A stretch of 64,000 nucleotides of DNA, taken from NCBI RefSeq assembly GCF_019443965.1, contig NZ_CP040814.1:2232001-2296000 (forward strand), read 5' to 3'. The position numbers were made by a program, and so were the translations under genes. The notes beneath the pieces were generated by a model, which saw nothing but the letters and a program-made list of their open reading frames with translations, was not told the origin of the DNA and made no database searches. This stretch comes from Salinibacterium sp. M195 (GTDB lineage Bacteria; Actinomycetota; Actinomycetes; Actinomycetales; Microbacteriaceae). Numbering within the stretch: the stretch's first letter is position 1; each line of letters begins with the position of its first letter. Positions 26,088 through 36,244 of the stretch are shown here, one piece after another.

Positions 26088-26854
26088 GCGTCTTCCCCCT
26101 CGTCGTCGGCACCGAATTCGGTATAGGCTCCGGCGCCGCCCACTCCGGCACCACCGAATCCTGCTCCGCCCACGCCCACTCCTTCACGACCCTCTCCAGC
26201 CCAAGCCGCGGCAAGCACTCGTGCCGCCTCCCGCGGATCAGCAGCACCACAAATCGCGGACACCACGGCAGCGCCAGCGGCACCGCCAGCACGCAGCTGG
26301 GCCAGGTCATCCGGTCCCACTCCACCGATAGCAACGGCAGGCAGCGCACTGAGCGCCAGGAGCTCCGCCATTCGGGCGTGGCCTAACTGTTCGGGGGCAT
26401 CTTTCTTGCTCGTGGTGGGGTGCAGCGCGCCAATACCGACATAGTCGACACCGGCCGAGCCCACACTCGCTTCATACAGCTGATCTTCGGTCGCAGCGCT
26501 GAGCCCGACGATCGCGTGCGGGCCGACGAGAGCACGAACGGATCCTGAGGGCAGGTCATGCTGGCCAACATGCACGCCAGCAACCTTTGCTCCCATCTCG
26601 CGCGCAGCGAGATATACGTCGACCCGGTCATTGACGAGCACGGGAACCTTGCGCGCCACCGCCGTAGACACTCGCAGCACCAGATCAAGGAACTCGCGGG
26701 CGGGCATGTCCTTCTCGCGAAGCTGCACGCACGTCACTCCCCCGGTGACAGCTTCATAGACGAGATCTACGAGGTCGTGACCGGCAGCTTTCGCCTGGGC
26801 CGAGTCAGTCACCAAATAAGTTGAGAGGTCAAAGTTCTCCCGGAAGCCGCTCAT
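26084..26854 (-). CDS. thiE: Thiamin-phosphate synthase with Gly-rich tail
   Basis: ThiE joins HMP-PP and thiazole phosphate into thiamin phosphate. The TIM-barrel region (about residues 1-215) shows [47 protein letters not shown] and AIGGVG. The remaining 36 residues form a Gly/Val-rich and then acidic tail ([18 protein letters not shown]) that is not part of the fold. The ATG overlaps the thiM stop as ATGA and the stop overlaps thiD as GTGA, so the three genes are strictly coupled. The tail is coded by imperfect short repeats and could be a linker or a slippage product. Confidence 0.9.
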   Translation of the reverse strand: MSGFRENFDLSTYLVTDSAQAKAAGHDLVDLVYEAVTGGVTCVQLREKDMPAREFLDLVLRVSTAVARKVPVLVNDRVDVYLAAREMGAKVAGVHVGQHDLPSGSVRALVGPHAIVGLSAATEDQLYEASVGSAGVDYVGIGALHPTTSKKDAPEQLGHARMAELLALSALPAVAIGGVGPDDLAQLRAGGAAGAAVVSAICGAADPREAARVLAAAWAGEGREGVGVGGAGFGGAGVGGAGAYTEFGADDEGEDA

Positions 26855-27660
26855 GCGATTACCGCCCGTGCTGCAATATCGTCAACCGATACTTCGCTCA
26901 GAGCATCCAGCAGGGCAACCGCAAAGCTTCCCGGCAGCGCCGAACGTTCGGCCGCGAGATCAGCCGCCACCGTGTACACGCTCGTCGCAGCCACAGCCGC
27001 CGTCAGCTCATCCGGAGTTACCGCAGCAAACGCCGCCATCATCGCGCCGAGCGCACAGCCACCGCCGGTCACCTTCGTCAGCACCGGATGCCCGTTCGAC
27101 AGCCTCACAACACTCACGCCATCGGTCACCATGTCGGTCGCTCCCGACACCGCCACAGCACCTCCCGTCACGCGGGCAACAACCTGTGCGGCGGTGAGGG
27201 CTTCATCGACACTGCTCGTACTATCAACACCACGGCCACCGGCACCGAGCTCGGCGAGCGCCAGAATCTCTGAAGCATTGCCCCGAACGATCGAAGGCCC
27301 GAGGTCACGCAAGCGATACGCGAGGGGCGTGCGCACCGGCAGCGCCCCAATGGCAACCGGGTCGAGCACCCACGGCGTTCCGGCAGCATTAGCGGCCGGT
27401 GCAGCTTCGAGCGCGGCAGCACGCTGTTCTTCGCGACAGGTACCCAAGTTGATGAGCACCCCGGATGCAACTCCGGCAAACATCCCTGCCTCTTCGGGAA
27501 TATCCACCATCGCCGGTGCAGCCCCCACCGCAAGCAGCGCATTGGCGGTGAAGCCAACCACCACGCTATTGGTGATGCACTGCACGAGCGGCGACGTCGA
27601 TCTCACCGCCTCGAGTGCTTCTTGAGTGGCGGTCAGTAAGTTTGGTGGCGTACGCGACAT
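26851..27660 (-). CDS. thiM: Hydroxyethylthiazole kinase
   Basis: ThiM salvages the thiazole half of thiamin by phosphorylating it with ATP. The 269-aa ribokinase-like protein has [48 protein letters not shown] and [13 protein letters not shown] as family motifs. ATG at 27660 is preferred over ATG at 27669 because AAGGG stands 9 bases upstream, while it touches the other. It is the first gene of the operon and lies just below the riboswitch. No thiazole or pyrimidine synthesis genes (thiG, thiC) are in the window, so the operon is for salvage. Confidence 0.9.
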   Translation of the reverse strand: MSRTPPNLLTATQEALEAVRSTSPLVQCITNSVVVGFTANALLAVGAAPAMVDIPEEAGMFAGVASGVLINLGTCREEQRAAALEAAPAANAAGTPWVLDPVAIGALPVRTPLAYRLRDLGPSIVRGNASEILALAELGAGGRGVDSTSSVDEALTAAQVVARVTGGAVAVSGATDMVTDGVSVVRLSNGHPVLTKVTGGGCALGAMMAAFAAVTPDELTAAVAATSVYTVAADLAAERSALPGSFAVALLDALSEVSVDDIAARAVIA

Positions 27661-27669
27661 GCACGACAT

Positions 27670-27736
27670 CCCTTCGCTAGTTCTAACTAGATCAGGTTCG
27701 ACGGGTGTGTTCTCAGCCCCGCAGGGCACCCCGTGT
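27670..27736 (-). promoter_or_regulatory. TPP riboswitch (THI element)
   Basis: On the minus strand the conserved blocks appear in order: CGGGGTGCC, GGGGCTGAGA, ACACCCG, GAACCTGATCTAGTTAG, and AACTAGCGAAGGGA at the 3' end. The last block contains the thiM ribosome site, so ligand binding should hide it and block translation. It controls the thiM-thiE-thiD/tenA operon. Confidence 0.93.
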
Positions 27737-27979
27737 CACAAGTTGTGCCTCCAACATACCGGGTTGCGGATGACCGTGGGAGTGCTCCCCGTCGCCGCCT
27801 GTGCTGCCCGAGGCCGAGCGCGCTGGGCCCCGTGTTCGCCTCAGGCGCAAGTCTTTGTGGACTAATCCACTGTCGGATGTCGTTGGCTTCGGTAACAATA
27901 AAGATGACGCAAGATCTGTGCACCCTTTTCGATCCCGGCTGCTGCTTCGTCCTACCGCTTGCACTACGACAGGATTTTC

Positions 27980-29485
27980 ATGACCAGCACGGCGCCGATT
28001 ACCGGCAACATTTCGCTCCCCGCAGCCACTACGGCTGTCACCGGCAGCGCTGTAGATAACAGCGGTCGCAACCGTCTCGTCATTGCGCTCATGCTCGCGG
28101 CCACCTTCGTGGTGTTCCTCAACGAGACGTCCTTAGTCGTGGCGATCCCCCGCATTATGGAAGACCTCAGCATTCAGCCGAGCACCGCTCAGTGGCTGTC
28201 GACGTCGTTCATGCTCACGATGGCGGTAGTGATTCCAATTACTGGATTCCTCATCCAGCGCTTCTCGACGCGCTCGATCTTTATCGCCGCTATGTCATTC
28301 TTCACCTTGGGTACGTTGCTGGGCGCTGTTGCTCCCACATTTGCTGTGCTCATCATCGGCCGCGTCATTCAGGCTTCCGGCACCGCAATGATGCTCCCGC
28401 TGCTCATGACAACAGTCATGACTCTCGTGCCCCCGGCTACTCGCGGCAAGACCATGGGTAACGTCTCCATCGTCATGTCGATGGCTCCCGCCGTCGGCCC
28501 GACTGTTGCCGGTCTCGTCTTGGCCGTCTTCGACTGGCGCTGGGTCTTCATCGTGATGATCCCTATCTCTGTCATCGCCCTCGTGCTCGGCATCACTAAA
28601 GTCAAGAACGTCACTGAGCCAACCAAGGCATCGATCGATATGCTGTCGGTCATCCTTTCTGCAGTCGCGTTCTCCGGACTCATCTACGGACTCTCCAGCC
28701 TCGGAGAATCTGCCAGCGGCGACGTACTCATCGCCCCGGCAATCCCCATCGTTGCCGGTGCCATCAGCTTGGCGCTGTTCATCATGCGCCAGCTCAAACT
28801 ACAGAAAACCGATCGCGCACTGCTCGATCTCCGCACCTTCGCGGCTCCTGGCTTTGCAATCTCGATCGGCCTCATGACGGTCATGATGGCTGCCCTCTTC
28901 GGCACCATCATCCTGCTGCCCATGTTCACTCAAGATGTGCTCGGGCTCGAACCCATCCAGAGTGGCTTGCTCGTGCTGCCTGGCAGCCTCGTCATGGGGC
29001 TACTCGGGCCTATCGTCGGTCGCCTCTACGACAAGGTTGGCCCACGCCCCCTGATGATCCCCGGCGCCATTCTCGTGAGCGCTTCGCTGTGGAGCTTCAC
29101 ACTGCTCTCCGAAACCAGCTCGCCGTTCATGGTTGTCGCCATCCACATCCCCATGAGCATCGGCCTCGCGTTCATGTTCACGCCGCTGTTCACCTCAGCG
29201 CTTGGCTCCCTCAAGCCGCACCTGTACTCGCACGGCAGCGCCACCATCGGCACCGTGCAGCAACTCGCTGGTGCGGCAGGAACCGCGCTGTTCATCGCGC
29301 TGCTCACCGTGCAGTCGGTCTCCCTAGCGTCCGAGGGCGCAACCGAGACTGTCGCCCTCGCCGGCGGCGTGCGCCTCGCCTTCATGGCCGGTGGCATCAT
29401 CTCGCTCTTCGCGATCGTCGCCACCTTCTTCGTGAAGCGCAACGCCTCCGAGCTGGAGCCGGGCACAGCACCAGCCGGTCACTAG
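27980..29485 (+). CDS. MFS drug exporter, DHA2 family
   Basis: This 501-aa proton-driven exporter has about 14 helices, as in EmrB/QacA transporters. Motif A-like sequence lies near GFLIQRFSTRSIF, and motif C appears as SMAPAVGPTVAGLVL (residues about 160-175), which marks antiporters. The first helix with FLNETSLVVAIPRIMEDL is typical. ATG at 27980 is chosen with ACAGGA upstream; the longer TTG start at 27959 lacks a ribosome site. No regulator is encoded next to it, and the substrate cannot be inferred. It converges on der with a shared hairpin terminator. Confidence 0.88.
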   Translation: MTSTAPITGNISLPAATTAVTGSAVDNSGRNRLVIALMLAATFVVFLNETSLVVAIPRIMEDLSIQPSTAQWLSTSFMLTMAVVIPITGFLIQRFSTRSIFIAAMSFFTLGTLLGAVAPTFAVLIIGRVIQASGTAMMLPLLMTTVMTLVPPATRGKTMGNVSIVMSMAPAVGPTVAGLVLAVFDWRWVFIVMIPISVIALVLGITKVKNVTEPTKASIDMLSVILSAVAFSGLIYGLSSLGESASGDVLIAPAIPIVAGAISLALFIMRQLKLQKTDRALLDLRTFAAPGFAISIGLMTVMMAALFGTIILLPMFTQDVLGLEPIQSGLLVLPGSLVMGLLGPIVGRLYDKVGPRPLMIPGAILVSASLWSFTLLSETSSPFMVVAIHIPMSIGLAFMFTPLFTSALGSLKPHLYSHGSATIGTVQQLAGAAGTALFIALLTVQSVSLASEGATETVALAGGVRLAFMAGGIISLFAIVATFFVKRNASELEPGTAPAGH

Positions 29486-29583
29486 CCAACGGGTTCCGAG
29501 GGCCGCGGAGTGCGTGGCGCTCGGGTCAGCTGCGCGACGCCATCCGCGCAAAACTAGCCGCACAGAACTATCCGCACAACGCC

Positions 29584-29623
29584 AAACGGCGAGCCACCCT
29601 CGAAAGAGAGTGACTCGCCGTTT
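29584..29623. terminator. Bidirectional hairpin between exporter and der
   Basis: AAACGGCGAG pairs with CTCGCCGTTT over 10 bp, with an inner CACCCTC/GAGAGTG stem around a GAAA loop. It lies between convergent genes and can serve both. Confidence 0.8.
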
Positions 29624-29656
29624 CGCTGTTAACCCAAACTTCGTGGGCCAGAGAAC

Positions 29657-31177
29657 CTACTTGCGCTTGCGCTTCTCACGAACACGCATGTTGACCTGGA
29701 TGGGGCTGCCATCGAAGCCGAAGATCTCACGCAGTCGACGCGTAATGAATCGACGGTACTGCGGGTCCAAGAATCCGGTCGTGAAGAGCACGAACGTTGG
29801 CGGGCGACTTGAGGCCTGCGTACCAAAGAGGATGCGCGGCTGCTTGCCACCACGAAGCGGGTGAGGGTGCTCTTGCGTAAGTTCGGCAAGCAGCGCGTTG
29901 AACTTTCCGGTGGGAACGCGGGTATCCCACGACTCCAGTGCCAACTCGAGGGCCGGAACCAGCTTCTCCATGTGACGACCGGTCTTGGCCGAGATGTTGA
30001 CGCGAGGCGCCCAAGCAACGTGGCTGAGGTCCTTGTCAATTTCGCGCTCGAGAAGATCGCGACGTTCGTCGTCGAGCAGGTCCCACTTGTTGAAGGCCAG
30101 AACGAGCGCACGGCCCGATTCGAGCACGAGGTCAACAATTTTGAGGTCCTGCACGCTGAGCGGCTGGCTGACGTCGAAGATGACAACGGCAACTTCAGCC
30201 TTCTCGAGTGCAGCGCTGGTGCGCAGAGTGGCGTAGAAGTCGGCGCCCTGGGCCAAAGCGACACGACGGCGAATACCGGCAGTGTCAACGAAGCGCCAGA
30301 ACTTGCCGCCAAGCTCGATCTGCTCATCAACCGGGTCGCGAGTGGTTCCGGCAAGCTCGTTGACAACAACGCGCTCTTCACCGGCAGTCTTGTTCAGCAG
30401 GCTGGACTTGCCGACGTTCGGGCGACCAAGAATAGCGACACGGCGCGGGCCGCCCACTTCTTCTTTGGCGACATTCGAAATCTTCGGCAGCACCGTGAGC
30501 ACGTGATCGAGAAGGTCAGCGACCCCACGACCGTGAACGGCGGATGCGGGCCACGGCTGTCCGAGGCCAAGGCTCCAGAGTGAAGCGGCATCCGATTCCT
30601 GGTGAACGTCGTCAACCTTGTTGGCAACGAGGATCACGGGCTTGTTGGTGGCACGCAACATGCGTACGACGTGCTCGTCCGTTGAGGTGGGGCCAACCGT
30701 GGCATCCACGACGAAGAGAACAGCGTCGGCGAGGTCGATTGCGATCTCAGCCTGAGCTGCGACGGAAGCGTCGATGCCCTTAGCGTCGGGTTCCCAGCCG
30801 CCGGTGTCGACGATCGTGAAGTGACGGTTGTTCCACTCCGCTTTGTAGTTCACGCGGTCGCGAGTCACACCGGGGGTGTCCTCGACAACGGCTTCACGAC
30901 GACCGATAATTCGGTTGACGAGGGCAGACTTTCCGACGTTCGGGCGGCCAACAATGGCCAGCACGGGAAGCGCCGGAAGGTAGTAAATCGCGTCAGGGTC
31001 GTCGCTAGCGGAGTCGAGAACCTCAAGGTCATCGTCTTCGAGGTCGTAGTCGCTGAGTCCAGCGCGCAAAGCAGAAGTACGCTGAGCGGCCTCCTCCTCG
31101 TTCATACCGGAGAGTCGTTCGACGAGAGCCGGGTTCAGCTCGGGAAAATCGTCTTCGGCGGGCGAGTGATCGGCCAT
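29657..31177 (-). CDS. der: Ribosome-assembly GTPase Der (EngA)
   Basis: Der is needed for late 50S subunit assembly. The 506-aa protein has two tandem G domains, each with a P-loop GRPNVGKS (near residues 77 and 250), a TPGVTRD or AGTTRD switch and VANKVDD or AFNKWDL, and then a KH-like C-terminal domain ending in a basic KRKRK tail. An acidic N-terminal extension of about 65 residues is common in actinobacteria. It is the last gene of the cmk-der part of the cluster, 14 bp after cmk. Confidence 0.95.
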   Translation of the reverse strand: MADHSPAEDDFPELNPALVERLSGMNEEEAAQRTSALRAGLSDYDLEDDDLEVLDSASDDPDAIYYLPALPVLAIVGRPNVGKSALVNRIIGRREAVVEDTPGVTRDRVNYKAEWNNRHFTIVDTGGWEPDAKGIDASVAAQAEIAIDLADAVLFVVDATVGPTSTDEHVVRMLRATNKPVILVANKVDDVHQESDAASLWSLGLGQPWPASAVHGRGVADLLDHVLTVLPKISNVAKEEVGGPRRVAILGRPNVGKSSLLNKTAGEERVVVNELAGTTRDPVDEQIELGGKFWRFVDTAGIRRRVALAQGADFYATLRTSAALEKAEVAVVIFDVSQPLSVQDLKIVDLVLESGRALVLAFNKWDLLDDERRDLLEREIDKDLSHVAWAPRVNISAKTGRHMEKLVPALELALESWDTRVPTGKFNALLAELTQEHPHPLRGGKQPRILFGTQASSRPPTFVLFTTGFLDPQYRRFITRRLREIFGFDGSPIQVNMRVREKRKRK

Positions 31178-31191
31178 GGGTAGTCCTTTGG

Positions 31192-31866
31192 TTACATACT
31201 GGAGCGAACGAAACTCGCGACGGCCGTCACGGTTTGATCGAAGTCAAGATTGGTGGAGTCGATTGTGATGACTCCTTCTGCGGCGTTCATGAAGTCCACG
31301 ACTTTGGAGTCCTGCGCATCTCGATAACTGAGTTGTTGCGCCGTAGTCGCGCTCGATTCTCCGGAGAGTTCTGCGGCGCGACGTTCCATCCTAGCTTCTT
31401 CACTGGCCGTTAGCAGAATTCGCGCCTGAGCGTCGGGAGCAACGACCGTCGTGATGTCGCGACCTTCGACGATAATCCCCGGTTTTTCGCTCCCCGCGAT
31501 GATGCTGCGGAAGAGGTCAACCAGGTAGGCGCGCACTTCGGGAATCCGTGCAATGTTCGATACCACGCTCGTGATGCGAGGTTCGCGGATGTCGTTGGTC
31601 ACGATTTCCGAGTCAACCTTCACGAAGTAGTTGTCTGGATCAATCCCGATGGAGTACTCAAAGCGTGGGAGCGTTTCGATGACATCGCCGGGGCCGCGGG
31701 TGTCTACACCGCGATCGAGGCAGTGCAACGCAAGGCCGCGGTAGGCAGCGCCGGTGTCGAGGTAGTCGAATCCCAGCTCACGCGCTGTGGCTTTGGAGAC
31801 GCTCGACTTTCCGCTGCCGGCCGGGCCATCAACGGCGACGACAACAAACGACGGGTTTTTGTTCAC
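31192..31866 (-). CDS. cmk: Cytidylate kinase
   Basis: Cmk phosphorylates CMP and dCMP with ATP. The 224-aa protein has the P-loop [13 protein letters not shown] near residue 10, then [23 protein letters not shown] and RMERRAAEL in the lid region. The GTG start at 31866 forms a GTGA overlap with the tyrA stop; the open frame continues upstream but without homologous features. It is coupled to tyrA and followed by der, the usual actinobacterial order. Confidence 0.93.
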   Translation of the reverse strand: MNKNPSFVVVAVDGPAGSGKSSVSKATARELGFDYLDTGAAYRGLALHCLDRGVDTRGPGDVIETLPRFEYSIGIDPDNYFVKVDSEIVTNDIREPRITSVVSNIARIPEVRAYLVDLFRSIIAGSEKPGIIVEGRDITTVVAPDAQARILLTASEEARMERRAAELSGESSATTAQQLSYRDAQDSKVVDFMNAAEGVITIDSTNLDFDQTVTAVASFVRSSM

Positions 31867-32945
31867 GCGAAGGTCTCTGCAATCTTCCAACCACGAGCTG
31901 CAAGCTCGCTAATGAGTTCGGCTTCTTTTTCGGGCAACACCGAGATTTCGGCGAGACCGAATTGGGCGCCCGGTGAGTGCTCAAGGCGCAAGTCTTCCAT
32001 GTTCACGTTCGCTTCGCCGATTTCGGTGAGCAGACGCGCGAGCTCCCCCGGCTTGTCGTCGATCATCACGACGAGCTGGCTGAAGTGTTTGCTCGTGCCG
32101 TGCTTTCCGGGGATGCGAGCGACTCCGGCGTTTCCCCCGGCCAAAACTTCGGCGATCGCGCGGCGTGAGCCCGGGGCATCCGGAGCCTCAAGCGCATCTA
32201 TCGCAACGCCAAGTTCAGTCTGTAGCTCACGCAGTATGTGGGCGACTGGGCCGGCGTTTGCGGCCAAGATCTGTACCCATAACTCGGGGGCACTTGAAGC
32301 AATGCGGGTCGTGTCACGCAGCCCTTGACCGGCAAGGGCAACAGCGGCGTCGGATGCTCCCGCCAGCCGATGCGCGAGCAAACTCGCCACCACTTGGGGA
32401 ACGTGCGAAATCAGGGCTACAGCGTTGTCGTGTTCGCTGGCTGACATGGTGACCGGAATCGCGCCAAGCTCAATCACAACATCTTCAATGGCACGACGCC
32501 GGAAGGGTTCTCCCCGACCGACAACCCAAGGGCGACCAATAAAGAGATCAGCCCGTGCAGAAATCGCACCGCCACGCTCGCGACCGGCGAGAGGATGAGA
32601 TCCGACGTAGCGATCGAGATCGGCACCCGCCGCGATCAGCTCGTCGATCACTCCAACCTTCACACTGGCAACATCCGTCACGGTTGCGCGAGGCCAGGCC
32701 AGAAGCTCGCGTGCAACAACGTCGGCGGTAACATCCGGCGGAACCGCCACAATCACGAGTGACGGCTTATCGTCGGCGTGCGGGGCTCGACCGGCCCCAT
32801 AGTCAATCGCCAGCGTCGCATTCGAGCGCGACGCATCGTGCAAAATTACGTCGACACCCTTAGCGCGCAGTCCGTGCCCAATACTGGCGCCAAGCAACCC
32901 AGCACCAACAATTCGTACTTGCCCCGTGATGCGGCCTAGGTTCAC
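31863..32945 (-). CDS. tyrA: Prephenate dehydrogenase with ACT domain
   Basis: TyrA oxidatively decarboxylates prephenate (or arogenate) in tyrosine synthesis. The 360-aa protein has the NAD-binding [13 protein letters not shown] at residue 14, VTDVASVK, and [11 protein letters not shown] with the active-site His. Residues about 285-360 are an ACT domain ([20 protein letters not shown]) that probably senses tyrosine. The GTG start overlaps the rluB stop by 4 bases. Its presence inside the scp/cmk/der cluster is usual in actinobacteria. Confidence 0.92.
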   Translation of the reverse strand: MNLGRITGQVRIVGAGLLGASIGHGLRAKGVDVILHDASRSNATLAIDYGAGRAPHADDKPSLVIVAVPPDVTADVVARELLAWPRATVTDVASVKVGVIDELIAAGADLDRYVGSHPLAGRERGGAISARADLFIGRPWVVGRGEPFRRRAIEDVVIELGAIPVTMSASEHDNAVALISHVPQVVASLLAHRLAGASDAAVALAGQGLRDTTRIASSAPELWVQILAANAGPVAHILRELQTELGVAIDALEAPDAPGSRRAIAEVLAGGNAGVARIPGKHGTSKHFSQLVVMIDDKPGELARLLTEIGEANVNMEDLRLEHSPGAQFGLAEISVLPEKEAELISELAARGWKIAETFA

Positions 32946-33715
32946 GACTGTTCCTCGGCGTCACGGGCAATCGTCAGCACCGCGCCCAACTCCACCTTCG
33001 TCAGATTGCGAGTGCGGCCGATTCCGAGGCTGCCGAGGTTGAGCGGACCAAACTGTCGACGCACGAGTTCGATTACTGGGTGACCTGCAGCCTCCATCAT
33101 GCGACGCACAATGCGGTTGCGGCCTGAGTGCAGCGTGAGCTCCACCATGGATTCGTCGTTGGATGCTCGGCCGAGCGCCCGCGCCTTATCCACGGCAATG
33201 GGGCCGTCCTCGAGCTCGATGCCCTTCATCAGCTGCGAAATAGTTTGAGCACTCACGGTGCCTTCAACCTTCGCGATGTAGGTCTTCATGACGCCAAAGG
33301 AGGGATGCGCGAGCACGTGCGCCAGTTCGCCGTCGTTGGTGAGAATGATCAAGCCTGACGTCTGCACGTCGAGCCGACCAACGTTGAACAGTCGTTCGTC
33401 ATAGTTGCCCGTGTACTGCATCAGGTCGGGGCGACCACTTTCATCGGCCATCGAGCTCACAACACCGACAGGCTTGTTGAGCATGACGTAGCGCTTGGTG
33501 GTGTCGAGCTGGATAGCAGTGCCGTCGACAGTGACACGGTCGGTTGGCTTGACGCGGCGGCCAGCTTCTTCAACCTTCTTGCCGTTGACAGCGACTCGAC
33601 CCTGGTAAATCAGGTCTTCAGAGACGCGACGCGAGGCGACTCCTGCTGCGGCCATAACTTTTTGAAGGCGTTCGCCTTCGGGGTTGCTGGGGCTCTCGCC
33701 TTTAGCGTTGTTCAT
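32942..33715 (-). CDS. rluB: rRNA pseudouridine synthase RluB-type
   Basis: This enzyme converts a uridine of 23S rRNA to pseudouridine. The 257-aa protein begins with an S4 RNA-binding domain (ERLQKVMAAAGVASRR) and has the catalytic loop GRLDVQTSGLIILTNDGELA, where the Asp is the nucleophile. ATG at 33715 is chosen; ATG at 33733 is possible. It overlaps the scpB gene by 14 bases and tyrA by 4 bases, so it is part of the coupled cluster. Confidence 0.9.
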   Translation of the reverse strand: MNNAKGESPSNPEGERLQKVMAAAGVASRRVSEDLIYQGRVAVNGKKVEEAGRRVKPTDRVTVDGTAIQLDTTKRYVMLNKPVGVVSSMADESGRPDLMQYTGNYDERLFNVGRLDVQTSGLIILTNDGELAHVLAHPSFGVMKTYIAKVEGTVSAQTISQLMKGIELEDGPIAVDKARALGRASNDESMVELTLHSGRNRIVRRMMEAAGHPVIELVRRQFGPLNLGSLGIGRTRNLTKVELGAVLTIARDAEEQS

Positions 33716-34367
33716 CGAATCCGTCCGAACCATCAGATAATAGTGGCGAGATTGGAGGCAACTCGGCAATGGAGTTGATCCCCAATTGCACGAGCATGAG
33801 CTCCGTTGTTTCGTAGTGGATGGCGCCCGTCTCGTTATCGGTAAACGCCTCCGTAATCAGTCCACGGCTTAACAGGGTACGCACTACTGAGTCAACATTG
33901 ACCGCGCGCACTGAGGCGATCGCTCCCCTGCTGATCGGTTGCTTGTACGCAATCACCGCCAGAGTCTCCAGAGCGGCTTGGCTCAACCGCGAAGGATTCT
34001 GCGTAAACACGAAGTCTCGCACCGCGGCGTCGTAGTCAGCACGAACGTAAATTCTCCAGCCGCCGCCTACTTCGCGCAGCTCAAAACCACGACGGGGTCC
34101 ATCGCTTTCACCATCGAAGTCTGCCCGAAGCGCGCTAATTGTCTTGCGAATCTCGGCAACCGGCGCGTTGAGCGCAGTCGCTAAGCTCACGAGGCTTTGG
34201 GGCTCATCGGCAACCATGAAAATTGCTTCAAGACCGCGCGCAAGATCAACAACGGGGCCAGCCTCAAGCTCGTCGGCAGTCGGCTCAGCGACAGTCGGCT
34301 CAGCCACGCTTTGCTCAGCGGCGACCGTCTCAGTCTGAGCGTCGTTCATTACAGCGTTAGTTTCCAT
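33702..34367 (-). CDS. scpB: Condensin subunit ScpB
   Basis: ScpB joins ScpA and SMC in the bacterial condensin that compacts and separates the chromosome. The 221-aa protein has two winged-helix regions, with GLEAIFMVADEPQSLVSLA near residue 45, FTQNPSRLSQAALETLAVIAYKQP split over the central helix, and RGLITEAF in the wing. A low-complexity AEPTVAEPTADE leader precedes the fold. It overlaps the scpA stop by 11 bases. Confidence 0.93.
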   Translation of the reverse strand: METNAVMNDAQTETVAAEQSVAEPTVAEPTADELEAGPVVDLARGLEAIFMVADEPQSLVSLATALNAPVAEIRKTISALRADFDGESDGPRRGFELREVGGGWRIYVRADYDAAVRDFVFTQNPSRLSQAALETLAVIAYKQPISRGAIASVRAVNVDSVVRTLLSRGLITEAFTDNETGAIHYETTELMLVQLGINSIAELPPISPLLSDGSDGFDEQR

Positions 34368-35205
34368 AGTCAGCTCCCAGATTAGCGAGGCTATCGTCTG
34401 ACCAGTGTTGCGCGGTCCACCGCACGGTCAGCTCGCCGAGTGGTTCAATCTGCTCAAACGACACATTTGCGCCGCGATAAAGCTCGAGTACGGCCAAGAA
34501 ACGGGCGACCACCACGCCTTTAAGCTCGGCACCGGCAATCAATTGGCGGAAGGTCATGGGCTCCCCCGAACGCAGCAAGGCCACTACGTGCGCTGCCTGT
34601 TCGCGGATGCTGATGAGCGGTGCATGCAAATGGTCGAGTCCCACCGTGGGAATCTCTCGCGGAGTGAAGGCGAGAGTCGCCAGAGCGCCGAAATCGTCGA
34701 GGCTGAGCGTCCACACCAGTTCGGGAGTTTGCGTGCGGTACTTCTCTTCCAGACGCACCGATCGCACGGTGCGCGTTGACTCGGTCTCGAAGTGTCCGCC
34801 AAACCAGTCGCTGGCTTGCTTGAAGGCGCGGTATTGCAGCAGGCGGGCAAAGAGAAGGTCGCGGGCTTCAAGCAACGCCACGTCTTCCGCATCCACCAGT
34901 TCGCCCTGAGGCAGGAGGCCGGCAACCTTGAGGTCGAGCAACGTCGCAGCAACCACGAGAAACTCGCTTGCCTGATCGAGTTCGTCGATTCCGTCGCCGC
35001 TGCCGTCGCCCGTCGAGTCGAAGTTGCGCAAATACGCAATGAACTCGTCAGTGATTTTGGACAGCGAGACTTCGGTGATGTCGAGTTCGTGCTTCGTGAT
35101 GAGCGACAGCAGCAGGTCGAAGGGCCCGGTGAAGTTGCTGAGCGAGACCGCGAAACCCGAGGCAGGAGTCTCGGTTTCTTCCACGTCGCTAGGCGACGGC
35201 GCCAC
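34357..35205 (-). CDS. scpA: Condensin subunit ScpA
   Basis: ScpA is the kleisin that bridges the SMC heads. The 282-aa protein shows the N-terminal FTGPFDLLLSLITKHELDI motif, then EFLVVAATLLDLK, and near the C-terminus VVARFLAVLELY in the winged helix. The start is GTG at 35205, 17 bases inside the end of the parA gene. It is co-transcribed with scpB and parA. Confidence 0.94.
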   Translation of the reverse strand: MAPSPSDVEETETPASGFAVSLSNFTGPFDLLLSLITKHELDITEVSLSKITDEFIAYLRNFDSTGDGSGDGIDELDQASEFLVVAATLLDLKVAGLLPQGELVDAEDVALLEARDLLFARLLQYRAFKQASDWFGGHFETESTRTVRSVRLEEKYRTQTPELVWTLSLDDFGALATLAFTPREIPTVGLDHLHAPLISIREQAAHVVALLRSGEPMTFRQLIAGAELKGVVVARFLAVLELYRGANVSFEQIEPLGELTVRWTAQHWSDDSLANLGADYGN

Positions 35206-36076
35206 GGGCGATCATCTCGCGCGCCACCTGGCGGTACGAGTGCGCCGCAGAGTGGTCCGGGGCGAAGGTCGTAATGGGGGCTCCGGCAACGCTGGCGTCG
35301 GGGAATTTCACGGTGCGACCGATCACGGTCTCCAACACGTCGTCGCCGAAGTTCTCGACAACACGCTCGAGCACTTCACGCGAGTGCAGCGTGCGTGCAT
35401 CGAACATCGTGGCCAAGATGCCGTCAAGCTTGATGGCGGGGTTCAGTCGATCCTGAACCTTCTCGATAGTTTCCACTAGCAGCGCGACACCGCGAAGCGC
35501 GAAGAATTCGCACTCGAGGGGAATCAAGACTCCGTGAGCGGCGGTCAACGCGTTGACGGTGAGCAGCCCGAGCGACGGCTGGCAGTCGATGAGGATGACG
35601 TCGTACTGGTCGCTGACCTTGCGAAGAACGCGCGCCAAGATTGTCTCGCGAGCAACCTCATTGACGAGGTGCACTTCTGCCGCTGACAGGTCAATGTTCG
35701 CCGGGATGACGTCGAGACCGGGAACCTTGGTGTGAACGATGGCCTCAGCCGGGTTCTTGATCGTGCCGAGCAGCAGGTCATAAATGGTGGGAACGTCGTG
35801 CGTAGGCACGCCAAGACCCGCTGAGAGGGCACCCTGGGGGTCGAAGTCGATCGCGAGCACGCGACGGCCGTATTCGGCAAACGCGGCGCCCAGATTGATC
35901 GTGGTGGTCGTCTTACCGACGCCACCCTTCTGGTTGCACAGCGAAATGATGCGTGCTGGCCCGTGGCCTGTGAGCGGGGGTGGCTCAGGAAAAATAGTGA
36001 GGGGCCGGCCGGTTGGGCCCATTGCCGGAACATCCAACCCCGCCAGCGTCGATTTGTTCTCACGCTGTGTCGTCAT
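35189..36076 (-). CDS. ParA/Soj-type ATPase
   Basis: This 295-aa P-loop ATPase has the deviant Walker A QKGGVGKTT near residue 50, IDFDPQGALSAGLG as the switch region and VILIDCQPSLGLLTVNAL as Walker B. Such proteins move chromosome origins or other cargo. A ParA-like gene before scpA is standard in actinobacteria and differs from the parAB pair near oriC; its cargo is uncertain. An N-terminal extension of 40 residues is Pro-rich. Confidence 0.9.
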   Translation of the reverse strand: MTTQRENKSTLAGLDVPAMGPTGRPLTIFPEPPPLTGHGPARIISLCNQKGGVGKTTTTINLGAAFAEYGRRVLAIDFDPQGALSAGLGVPTHDVPTIYDLLLGTIKNPAEAIVHTKVPGLDVIPANIDLSAAEVHLVNEVARETILARVLRKVSDQYDVILIDCQPSLGLLTVNALTAAHGVLIPLECEFFALRGVALLVETIEKVQDRLNPAIKLDGILATMFDARTLHSREVLERVVENFGDDVLETVIGRTVKFPDASVAGAPITTFAPDHSAAHSYRQVAREMIARGAVA

Positions 36077-36244
36077 GCCAAAAGTTTACGACGCGCATCC
36101 GTCACAGCTCGATCTCCCACGCGCGGACACAGCATGGTCACCTCTACCAAAGGTTGAGGGTTTGGCAGCGCGACACGCAGACGAACGAGCAGCCTCGGCA
36201 CCATTGCGGCGCTTCTGAGGTCACGTTTTACCCCCATTGGCGGA

